A stretch of 64,000 nucleotides of DNA from Winogradskyella psychrotolerans RS-3 (lineage in GTDB: Bacteria > Bacteroidota > Bacteroidia > Flavobacteriales > Flavobacteriaceae): contig NZ_ATMR01000089.1 of assembly GCF_000427335.1 (NCBI RefSeq), positions 93,029 to 157,028 on the forward strand, given 5' to 3'. This document shows positions 1-8,500 of this stretch, in pieces. The position numbers and the translations under genes were made by a program. The notes under the pieces were generated by a model. That model made no database searches and was not told the DNA's origin. It was given only the letters and a program-made list of their open reading frames with translations. Numbering within the stretch: the stretch's first letter is position 1; every line of letters starts with the position of its first letter.

Positions 1-779
1 TTCACTCATACGTAATAGCTGGCAGTGGTGATGAAGAAACGTTAACACTTACCAATGCTAACGGAGATTCAATTGTATACCAAAAAGCAGAAACAAACGC
101 TACATTACTTAGAACATGGTATTTACAATCCGTTACCGATAACGGAACAACCTACAGCCAGCAATCCACAGAATCACCTACTATTAGTATCGGAAGTGAT
201 ACTGATCCTATTTTTGGATCTATTTCATTTAATGGCAATGGAGTCTGTAACACATTCAATGGAGATTACAACATCTATCTAGGTAATGGAGATAAAATTG
301 ATATTGCAACTTTTACACCAACAACAAATGTGTGCGAGCCATCTAGTGATTTTGAAAATGCTTATTTTTCAATGTTTAGCGATGACTCTGCAAACACTTT
401 TGGTTTCGAAATCATCAATAATGGTGAGAACTTAATCCTGACTAGTATTTCTGATGATGGAGGTCGCTCTACTAATGATAATAGCAAAGTTTTAAGTTTT
501 AGCAAGCAAGTACTTTCAGTGAATGATTTTGATTATAAAGCTAATTCGATAAGCATTGTAAAGAATCCTGTTGAAGACCAATTATTATTAAACTTTGGAG
601 ATAATTTAACATTTCAAAATTTAAAATATACCATATTCAACTTAGAAGGAAAATTGATTTTTACATCAGAACTCACCAAGGCAAACATAGATGTAAACCA
701 CTTATTATCCGGCGTTTATTTTATAAATTTTAGTGACAGTAACAAAACATTAACCACCTTAAAATTTGTAAAAAAATAA
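1..779 (+). CDS. T9SS cargo protein with META/HslJ-like domain, 5' end outside window
   Basis: The reading frame is open from base 3 to the TAA at 777-779, so the N-terminus lies outside the window. The visible part (about 258 residues) has two regions. The first runs from a T-W-Y-L-Q-S-V segment through a G-N-G-V-C-N-T-F-N-G-D-Y segment to an L-I-L-T strand. This pattern is typical of META/HslJ-like domains, and 'C-N' plus 'F-x-P-T-T-N-x-C' fit the family. The last roughly 75 residues (from about base 545) form a type A T9SS sorting domain: 'KNPVEDQLLL', 'YTIFNLEGK', 'LLSGVYFINF' and a Lys-rich end. The product is therefore probably exported by Sec, crosses the outer membrane by type IX secretion, and is anchored or released at the surface. 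The META assignment is by pattern only. Confidence 0.8.
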   Translation, partial: HSYVIAGSGDEETLTLTNANGDSIVYQKAETNATLLRTWYLQSVTDNGTTYSQQSTESPTISIGSDTDPIFGSISFNGNGVCNTFNGDYNIYLGNGDKIDIATFTPTTNVCEPSSDFENAYFSMFSDDSANTFGFEIINNGENLILTSISDDGGRSTNDNSKVLSFSKQVLSVNDFDYKANSISIVKNPVEDQLLLNFGDNLTFQNLKYTIFNLEGKLIFTSELTKANIDVNHLLSGVYFINFSDSNKTLTTLKFVKK

Positions 780-803
780 AGCCTCAACATCGGTTAAGGC
801 TTA
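772..803 (-). terminator. Terminator between convergent genes
   Basis: An 8-bp stem with one mismatch (781-788 with 793-800, 4-nt loop) sits 1 base after the stop of the upstream gene. Read on the minus strand it is followed by a T-rich run, so it should mainly serve the barrel gene at 828-1358. On the plus strand the U-tract is weak. Confidence 0.55.
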
Positions 804-827
804 TATGTTATTTGAAGTAATTTCGTT

Positions 828-1358
828 TTATAATTTTATTCCAAAACCAAATTGGATCACGTGATTCTTAGCTTCAACATCTGTTAAATCTTCATCTAAG
901 ATATTGGTTATGCCGTAATAATATCTTGCATCTAGAAATAGCTCATCTGTAATCATATATTCAACACCAGCAACTCCAGAAAATACAAACGTAGAAAAGC
1001 TATCTTCATATTCCCACGTTTTTAAAGCGATTTGAGGACCAACACCTAACAAAAAGTTATCTGATATTGAAAACCTAAGAAGGATAGGTAATTTAAGATA
1101 ATCTGCTCTAAGGTTTCTTTCTTTAGCACCTTCTGCAGACCATTGTAACTCTGTTAATAATGATAAATTATCTGACAAATTAAAATCGGCAAACCCAGCA
1201 AAGGCAAAACCATTTCTGTGTTCGTTTTCAAAATTAGCATCAGGATCAAAGTCTAGATTAGAGACATTTAACGCACCTCTAACACCGTATAAAATATCCT
1301 GAGACATTCCTATAGATGTGAAAGCAACGCATAATAAAGCAACTACATATTTTTTCAT
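828..1358 (-). CDS. Outer-membrane beta-barrel protein (PorT-like family)
   Basis: A 176-residue protein. I start it at the ATG at 1356-1358 because a clean signal peptide follows at once (MKKYVVALLCVAFTSIGMSQ); the longer open frame up to 1409 adds only 17 residues with no signal character. The mature part has alternating hydrophobic/aromatic strands, a 'YLKLPILLRF' strand, a 'GVGPQIALK' strand, and ends in the aromatic C-terminal strand 'HVIQFGFGIKL' expected for insertion by the BAM complex. This matches the small 'outer membrane beta-barrel protein' family common in Flavobacteriia, whose ligand and role are unknown. It is convergent with the T9SS cargo gene and followed by a 105-bp gap before ppx. 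Confidence 0.8.
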   Translation of the reverse strand: MKKYVVALLCVAFTSIGMSQDILYGVRGALNVSNLDFDPDANFENEHRNGFAFAGFADFNLSDNLSLLTELQWSAEGAKERNLRADYLKLPILLRFSISDNFLLGVGPQIALKTWEYEDSFSTFVFSGVAGVEYMITDELFLDARYYYGITNILDEDLTDVEAKNHVIQFGFGIKL

Positions 1359-1462
1359 AATTTTCAATTTGAGATTACGAAGATAAATTAAATAATAATT
1401 TCCGATCAATTAATAGGTCTATATAGTGAAAAATCGGACAAATGGATTATTATACACAAAAA

Positions 1463-2367
1463 CTATACTACAACACTAGAAACAGTTTCATAATACATGC
1501 TCTTTATGATACCATCTGAGAGTCCTATTTTTGGTACATATATATCTTTTGCTCCACTCCATTTCATAGCAGACAGGTATATTCGGGTTGCCGGAATTAT
1601 AACATCTGCTCTATCTTGATTTAGATTTAACTTCGTTATACGTTCTTCGTATGAATAGTTCTGAAGCATTTTATAATAACTTGTTAAATAGAAATAAGTT
1701 AATGGTTTACCAATATCTTTTCCAGAGATTTTAAAAATCTTATTGATGTTACCACCAGATCCTATCAATTCTATTTTATCGTATTGTTTGGTGTTTTCTT
1801 TAATCCAGTTTTCTAACTCTCTCCATGTTTCGCTCTTAACAATATCATTTAACAATCTTACAGTTCCAATTTTAAACGATCTAGACATTTTTTTATCTCC
1901 ATTATGGATGATAGAAAACTCGGTACTACCCCCACCAACATCTACATAAAGGTATGTTTTATTCGGGTTTATAAAAGATTGTAAATCTGTTGCAGCAATT
2001 ATCGCTGCCTCTTCTTCACCATCAATAGTTTCAATATTGATACCGCACGTTTCGAGAATTTTTTCAGATAAAGGTGCACTGTTTCTAGCTTCTCTCATCG
2101 CAGATGTTGCACAGGCTTTGTAACGCGTCACTCCATGAGACTTTATAATAAGACTAAAAGCTTTCATGGTATCTATCATTCGTTCTTGGTTATATTCTGA
2201 TATTTCACCTTTTAGAAATACATCTGCACCTAATCTAATAGGCACACGAACTAATGAGTTTTTTTAAAAATTGTGGGTTCATCATCTTGTTCTATGATAT
2301 TAGAAATTAATAACCTTACGGCATTCGATCCAATATCAATAGCTGCAAATTTCTGTATCTTCAACAT
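1463..2367 (-). pseudogene. ppx: Exopolyphosphatase (Ppx/GppA family), frameshifted near its start
   Basis: Ppx/GppA phosphatases remove terminal phosphates from polyphosphate or pppGpp. The gene starts at the ATG at 2365-2367, two bases after the ppk1 stop, and encodes the family N-terminus ('KFAAIDIGSNAVRLL', phosphate-binding loop 1). After about 33 codons the frame runs into TAG. The rest of the protein (from 'VRVPIRLGADVF' through 'YVDVGGGSTEFS' and 'GSGGNINK' to the end) continues in the -1 frame to 1463. Adding one A to the A7 run (T7 on the plus strand, 2259-2265) restores a single protein of about 301 residues, the usual short-form length. Either a sequencing error or a true loss of function; the 3' part shows no further decay. 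It is third in the operon sixA-ppk1-ppx. Confidence 0.85.
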
Positions 2368-2369
2368 AA

Positions 2370-4424
2370 TTATCCTTCTAAATTATTTAAGTAATACTTA
2401 TACGTATCAAACTGTGCTCTTACCTTAGGATTGTTGTTTCTTCGATAGGTATTATCTTGATTTTCGTTGATAATCCTTGCTTTTACATTATCATTCCAAC
2501 AAATATCAAATAAGTGTTTTAGCTCTACTTTTATATCTTCATCATAGATTGGGCAACTGACTTCAACCCTATTATCGATATTTCTAGTCATCCAATCTGC
2601 CGAGGAAATGTAAATTTTAGGATCATTTTGGTTCGAGAAAATATACAAACGTGTGTGTTCTAAGAATTTATCAACGATACTAATAATTTCAATATTTTCG
2701 CTCATACCTTTAATTCCCGGTACCAGACAGCAAATTCCTCTTACAATCATTTGTATCTTTACTCCTGCTCTACTCGCTTCATATAACTTATCTATCATTT
2801 TATAGCTGCTTATGCTATTCATCTTAAGTTTAATATAAGCAGGCTTACCATTTTTGGCACATTCTATTTCTTTATCAATTAAACCGAATAATTTAGACTT
2901 CGTATAATGTGGTGACGTAATGAGGTGTTTATATCTATTAATTTTATAATTGACTTCAAAAAAGTCGAACACTTTGTTGACCTCTTTTAAGATTTTTGGA
3001 CTTGCAGTCATTAAGGTAAAATCCGTGTAAATTTTAGCCGTAGATTCATTAAAGTTCCCTGTACTTATAAAACCATATCTTACTAATTTATAGTCTTCTT
3101 CGCGTTCAATAACACACATTTTACAATGTACCTTTAAGCCCGTAACACCAAAGAACATCTTAATACCTTCATCTTGCATTTGCTCAGCATAATTAATATT
3201 TGCTGCTTCATCAAAACGAGCTCTAAGCTCTATTGAAACGGTAACTTTTTTTCCGTTCTTAGCCGCATTAATTAAAGAACTAGCAACATGTGATATTTGA
3301 GCTAATCTATAAATAGTAATTTTTATGGTTTTTACTTTTGGATCTAAAGCTGCTTCTCTTAAAAATTTAACGATATAAGAAAAGGTATGATATGGTGTAT
3401 AAACCAAATAATCCTTTTTAGCAATAGTTTTAAAAATACTCTCTTCTAAACTTAATCCTTTTACAGGGAGTGGTTTAATCTTTGCATAAAGCAAATCGGT
3501 TCTACCCAAGCTTGGAAAGCTCATATAATCTCTACGATTATGATATCTACCTCCAGGAATAAGACTCTCCTTCTCTTCAATAGACATGAGTTTTAAAAGA
3601 AGATTTAGAGTTTTCTGTTCGATATTCATGTCATAAACAAAACGCACAGGAGCACCACTTTGCCTATCTTTAACACTTTCTGAAAGTTTATCTATAAAAC
3701 TTTTACTCAAATCGCTATCAAAGTCTAATTCACCATCTCTTGTAATCTTAATCATATGAGCACTAATACTGTCATATTTAAAGATGTTGAAAATATCATC
3801 TAAACAATACCTTAAAATATCATCGACCATTATAATATAATTACTACCGTTTTTACTCGGTAACACTACAAAACGATCCATTGCTGTAGAAATCTCAATC
3901 AATGCCACTTGATCTTTTTCATCTTTGCTAGACATTTTCACCGTTAAATAAGCTGAAATATCCATAAGTTCAGGCAAAGCAACATCCTCGTTAAGCATTA
4001 TTACTACTAACGCTGGACTTATTTCTTGATAAAAGTAATTTTTGATAAACTCGTGATGATCGTCATCAATTTCTGTTTCATTAATGACATAAATATTCTC
4101 ATTTTGAAGCTCTATATCAATCTCATCTAAAATCTCTAAACTATAACTTTGTTGCTCAATAACAATCTTAGTTATTTCTTCTAAAAGGTCACCTGCCTTA
4201 ATACCTCCTAATTCTGATTTACCACCTTTTCCTGCTTCATAAATTCGCTTTACAGTGGCATATCTAACTTTAAAAAACTCATCTAAATTATTAGAGAAAA
4301 TACCTAAAAATCGTAACCGCTCAATTAGTGGCACATCTTTGTCTGCAGCTTCTTGCAAAACACGCTCATTAAACTTTAACCAACTTAACTCTCTATTTAT
4401 ATAAATGTTTTTGTCTTTTGTCAT
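2370..4424 (-). CDS. ppk1: Polyphosphate kinase 1
   Basis: PPK1 reversibly transfers the gamma phosphate of ATP to a growing polyphosphate chain. The 684-residue product starts at the ATG at 4422-4424, which overlaps the sixA stop as ATGA; a longer frame to 4484 would intrude into sixA. Typical N-terminal domain 'INRELSWLKFNERVLQEA' and head domain 'NNLDEFFKVRYA' are followed by two phospholipase-D-like halves. The catalytic histidines are visible at about residue 433 ('KVHCKMC') and residue 590 ('FLEHTRLYIF'), matching H435 and H592 of the E. coli enzyme. 'STGNFNESTAKIYTD' and 'SSADWMTRN' are also conserved. Full length and intact. The operon order sixA-ppk1-ppx places synthesis and breakdown of polyphosphate together. 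Confidence 0.96.
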   Translation of the reverse strand: MTKDKNIYINRELSWLKFNERVLQEAADKDVPLIERLRFLGIFSNNLDEFFKVRYATVKRIYEAGKGGKSELGGIKAGDLLEEITKIVIEQQSYSLEILDEIDIELQNENIYVINETEIDDDHHEFIKNYFYQEISPALVVIMLNEDVALPELMDISAYLTVKMSSKDEKDQVALIEISTAMDRFVVLPSKNGSNYIIMVDDILRYCLDDIFNIFKYDSISAHMIKITRDGELDFDSDLSKSFIDKLSESVKDRQSGAPVRFVYDMNIEQKTLNLLLKLMSIEEKESLIPGGRYHNRRDYMSFPSLGRTDLLYAKIKPLPVKGLSLEESIFKTIAKKDYLVYTPYHTFSYIVKFLREAALDPKVKTIKITIYRLAQISHVASSLINAAKNGKKVTVSIELRARFDEAANINYAEQMQDEGIKMFFGVTGLKVHCKMCVIEREEDYKLVRYGFISTGNFNESTAKIYTDFTLMTASPKILKEVNKVFDFFEVNYKINRYKHLITSPHYTKSKLFGLIDKEIECAKNGKPAYIKLKMNSISSYKMIDKLYEASRAGVKIQMIVRGICCLVPGIKGMSENIEIISIVDKFLEHTRLYIFSNQNDPKIYISSADWMTRNIDNRVEVSCPIYDEDIKVELKHLFDICWNDNVKARIINENQDNTYRRNNNPKVRAQFDTYKYYLNNLEG

Positions 4425-4909
4425 TCTCTTAAATCCTTTGGAATTATAATAAACTCTGTAGTTCCTTGTTTCAGGTCTTTCCAATCTTCAATATCAAAAT
4501 TAATTTTAACTAAACCACTTGTAGGAAGATTATCTATAAATGTATCCCCAAATATATTAGAAATTGACGTGAAAGCATGATTGTGACCGAAAATCATAAC
4601 CTCTTTTAGGTCATTTGATAGGTTTTTTATAAAATTGATTACATTTCTCCCCTCAAAATCATACAAATCTTCATTAATAATTATCTGATTTTCAGATAGC
4701 TTTAATGACTTCAAAAAGACTTTACACGTACTTAAGGCCCTATTTGCTGGACTTGAAAATATAACATTAGGAACATGACCTCTCATTTCGAGCTCCTTAG
4801 CTACCAACTTAGAATCCTCAATACCTCTTTGTTTTAAAGGCCTATCGTAATCTATAACATCGTATTCCCATGATGATTTACCGTGTCTAACTAGTGTAAT
4901 CGTTTTCAT
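4421..4909 (-). CDS. sixA: SixA-type histidine phosphatase
   Basis: A 162-residue member of the histidine phosphatase superfamily. The catalytic 'LVRHGKSSW' motif is at residues 6-14, a second conserved segment 'IFSSPANRALST' follows, and the C-terminal 'IFGHNHA' supplies the second catalytic histidine. SixA proteins remove phosphate from phosphohistidine in phosphorelay proteins; whether that is the substrate here is unknown. Its ATGA overlap with ppk1 suggests translational coupling and a link to phosphate or polyphosphate metabolism. PPK1 itself works through a phosphohistidine intermediate, which makes the pairing attractive but unproven. It is the first gene of the operon, reading away from the adhesin operon at 5.2 kb. 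Confidence 0.85.
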   Translation of the reverse strand: MKTITLVRHGKSSWEYDVIDYDRPLKQRGIEDSKLVAKELEMRGHVPNVIFSSPANRALSTCKVFLKSLKLSENQIIINEDLYDFEGRNVINFIKNLSNDLKEVMIFGHNHAFTSISNIFGDTFIDNLPTSGLVKINFDIEDWKDLKQGTTEFIIIPKDLRE

Positions 4910-5236
4910 ATTTTATCGATTAAGTGTGATTATTTTCGACAAAACGTTGCATATGTCCGTTTTGACGAGTATATTGCCGCTTTAACTTTATTATTTGCCT
5001 ATGAATTTAGTTATAGGTTAATTTGCTATGTAAAATTAATGTAAAACACCCCAAATTAAAAACTATATTAATAAATCCATGTTTTGGTATTTAACTACCA
5101 AAATCCCTTCCCTCTAAATATTTTGATTACCCAATTAAACATAATAATATTATGTTTAACAAATAATTGATGTATTACATTATCAAAAAATAAGACATCG
5201 CTAAGCGACCATAAAATTTGTTAATCAATTTTAAAT
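4910..5236. promoter_or_regulatory. Divergent intergenic region with two palindromes
   Basis: This 327-bp gap separates sixA (minus) from the adhesin operon (plus) and has no convincing gene. It holds an 8-bp inverted repeat (5082-5089 with 5096-5103, 6-nt loop) and a perfect 11-bp one (5135-5145 with 5149-5159, 3-nt centre, sequence TTAAACATAAT on the left arm). Both lie downstream of the proposed plus-strand promoter, so they could be operators or structures in the 5' leader. Confidence 0.45.
4994..5025 (+). promoter_or_regulatory. Candidate promoter for the adhesin operon
   Basis: A TTTG box (4994-4997) and TTAATTTG (5018-5025) are separated by 20 bp. This differs by one base from the Bacteroidota consensus TTTG-N~20-TAnnTTTG. 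It would give a leader of about 200 nt before the small gene at 5237 and about 490 nt before the giant gene. Confidence 0.4.
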
Positions 5237-5470
5237 ATGAAAATAATTTTACCTTTAATGTTTATTGCGTCAGGATTTTCATCATCAAGTAACCCAGAAT
5301 TTAAGTTGCCTACTGTTAGTAGCACTACTGCGGAACAAGAAGTACCGGCAATCAGTTTTAAATCAGCTATAGTTAATACAACAGAAAATCACAGTTACTT
5401 AAATAAAAGTTTTAACATCGACCATAACCATTTACCGCGCTATTTTTATAAAACATTCCAACTTATATAA
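5237..5470 (+). CDS. Small hypothetical protein, possibly exported
   Basis: A 77-residue open frame starting at an ATG behind an A/T-rich stretch typical of translation starts here. The first 20 residues (MKIILPLMFIASGFSSSSNP) are weakly signal-peptide-like: a lysine, a hydrophobic core, then small residues. The rest is polar, with no motif I recognise, and ends in an aromatic/basic stretch 'LPRYFYKTFQLI'. It lies on the same strand, 54 bp upstream of the giant adhesin gene, inside what looks like its leader. It could be a real small exported protein, a leader peptide, or chance. I found no second line of support. Confidence 0.35.
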   Translation: MKIILPLMFIASGFSSSSNPEFKLPTVSSTTAEQEVPAISFKSAIVNTTENHSYLNKSFNIDHNHLPRYFYKTFQLI

Positions 5471-5524
5471 CTCAAAATCATATTTTAAAGCAATCATAAT
5501 CTGATTAACTTAAAAAAGCTTAAG

Positions 5525-8500
5525 ATGAAACATTTATACAATCCCAAATCTAAAACACCTCGTAAACCTCTAATGAGTTTGGTGTTTATCATGACTCTAG
5601 TTATGGTCAATTTTTATTCTTTTGGTCAAACTATCGTGCCACTAAATAAAAAAGGATCAAAAACCCAACAGGTTCCTTCAGAGATTTTTAGTTCCGCAAA
5701 TGAGGCCTTTCTTCTCCATAAGCCTTCAAATTATACAGATTTACAAAAAGCAAACATAGGTCAAGCCAATGTTGCTTTTAGTTGTGATGATGGTTTTGGA
5801 TATATACTAACAAATGTTTCAAGTTCCAATGGAAATGTTACAGGGTTATATTCATTTGATTTATCTACAAATACACTAACCTTAATTAAGGATCCAATTA
5901 TTGCTGAAACTAATACGTCTCAGTTTATAAATGCAATTGGCTACAATATTATTGATAATTACTTATACGGTATACTAAGTGGAAGTAGTAAAGTTGTTAA
6001 AATTGATAGCAACGGAGATATAGAATTATTAGATATTACAGGTTTTACAGGTACTAATTACGCATCTGGAGATATCGATGAGAATGGAATTTTATATCTA
6101 TATGGGAACAACAAATTTGTAGCCATTAACTTAAACCCATCAAGTCCAGATTACTTAGTAGCTAACACTGTTTTACAGCATTCTAATTCTGTTAATGATA
6201 TGGCGTTTAGCCCTGTTAACAACAAATTATATATGTTAACAAGTTCAGGTTCAAGATCTTTATTTGAATTTGACCCCGTTAGTAATACTATTATTAATTT
6301 AGGTAATGTCTCAGGCCTACAATCTGAATCTTCTAATTCATTTGGTACTGCTTACATGGACGCTCTAGGTAACATGTATGTTGCAAATAATTCATCTGGT
6401 AATACTTATAAAATAGCAACACCTCACTTAGGCGGAACAACAGCCACCTTCTATAGTAATTTACCAGGCGTAAGCCCAGGTGATGGCGCACGTTGTCCTT
6501 CACAGCCTACTAAACCAATTGCTATTGCTGATGATATTTGTATGACTTCTGATACTACAAATGTTACGATTAACGTCGCGAATAATGATTCTGAAGGCAC
6601 ATACGCAATTGATCCCAATTCTGTACAACTTATTGACCCTAACACGTCGTTACCATCTAATAGTATAACAGTTTCTGGTCAAGGTACTTTTACTTTAGGA
6701 TCTAATGGAGACGTTACATTTCAAGCTTTAGCTAGCTTTACAGGTGTCTCTATTCAATATACAATTCTAGATGTCATAGGTTTTACTTCGACACCAGGAG
6801 TTATAACTATTAACTTAAATGATACAGAAGCACCAACAGGCTCAACCACGCAGCAATTTTGTGAAAGCGAAAATGCTACCGTAGCTGACTTAGAAGCGTC
6901 AGGAAGCAATATTATTTGGTATGCAAATGCAAATAGTGATACCCCATTAAATTCAGATGCAACGTTAAGCAATGGTGATACCTATTATGCATCTCAAACA
7001 AGTTCAGCAGGCTGTGAAAGTATCGAGAGATTAGCTGTCACAGTTAATTACAGCGCTGAAATCGCTTTAGTTTCTCAACAAGAAACAAGCTGTACCGTTG
7101 TTAATGGAACCTTATACACTATTGAAGCTACATTTACTGGTACAGCACCATTTACAGCTTCTGGAGATGGACAACCTGGAATTTTCACTGATAACAATGA
7201 CGGCACAACCACTTGGGTTTCTAGCCCTATTGAAAGTGTGGTTGAAACTTATAATGTAACGATTAATGATAATTGTAGTGCACTGACGTTAACTGGAGCA
7301 TCTCCTGCTGATTGCTTAAACACTCCTTTTGATTGTGACGATGGTTTTGCTTATATTATTGTAAATCAAAGAAATAGTGAAAACAATCGTGTTTCAGGAT
7401 TATACTCTTATGATTTAGCAACACATGCCCAAACCTTAATTAAAGCTCCATTGATTACAGATACTTCTGTATCTCAATTCGTTAATGGTATTGGTTACAA
7501 TATTTTAGATAATAACATTTATGGAATTCAACAAAACACTAACAACATTGTAAAAATTGATGCCTCAGCTAATGTAGAATTTTTACCTATAACAGGACCA
7601 TTTACTATTGGAGATTACAGTTCTGGTGATATTAATGAAAATGGTATTCTATTTCTTTATGGTGAAAACAAATTTGTATCTATTGATCTAAATCCATCTA
7701 GTGCAGGCTATTTAACATCAACAAACTTATTAAATTATTCTGTAGCTATTAATGACATCGTAGTTAGCCCTGTTGACGGTAACATTTATATGGTTACAAG
7801 TACAAGTGGTAGAAAGTTATTACGTTTTAATATTGCTTCCAATACTATAGACGATCTTGGTTCAATTACGGGTTTAAGTTCAGAAACGACTAACGCTTTT
7901 GGAACGGCTTATATGGATGCCCTTGGAAATATGTACATTGCAAATAATGCTTCTGGAAATATTTATAGAATAGCATTACCACATACAGGAAATTTAATAG
8001 CAACAAATCATGCTGATTTAATTGATATAGAACCCGGAGATGGAGCGCGTTGTCCTTCACAATTAATTATACCTGAAGCAGATGATGACTCTATTTGTGC
8101 TACTTCTGATGAAATAGAGGCCGTAATAGAAATCAATGTTTTAGAAAATGATTCTGCAGGAACTTATAATATAGATATAACCGGTGTACAATTTATTGAT
8201 CCTGTAACATTATTACCAACTACCACTGTTACAATTCCTGGTCAAGGAACATTTACAGTAAGTAGTGATGGTCTTGTATCATTTGAAGCAGTATCAGGTT
8301 TTTCTGGGACTTCTGTAGACTATATTATCACAGATGTTATTGGAACACCATCAATGCCAGCAACTATTACGGTTAATTTAAATACAACTGATGCTCCTAC
8401 CGGAGATGTAAATCAAGAATTTTGCGAATCTAGTGATCCAACTGTTGCAGACTTAAATGTCACAGGTGAATCAATTCAATGGTATGCTAGTGAAAACGAA

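Noticed and set aside
55..282. 75-codon frame at the window start
   Set aside because: Wrong frame within the T9SS cargo gene, whose frame is open from base 3 and matches a META-like domain.
2255..2270. Programmed -1 ribosomal frameshift in ppx
   Set aside because: The A-site codon would not re-pair well, no downstream pseudoknot or stem is evident, and five other genes show similar homopolymer indels; assembly error is simpler.
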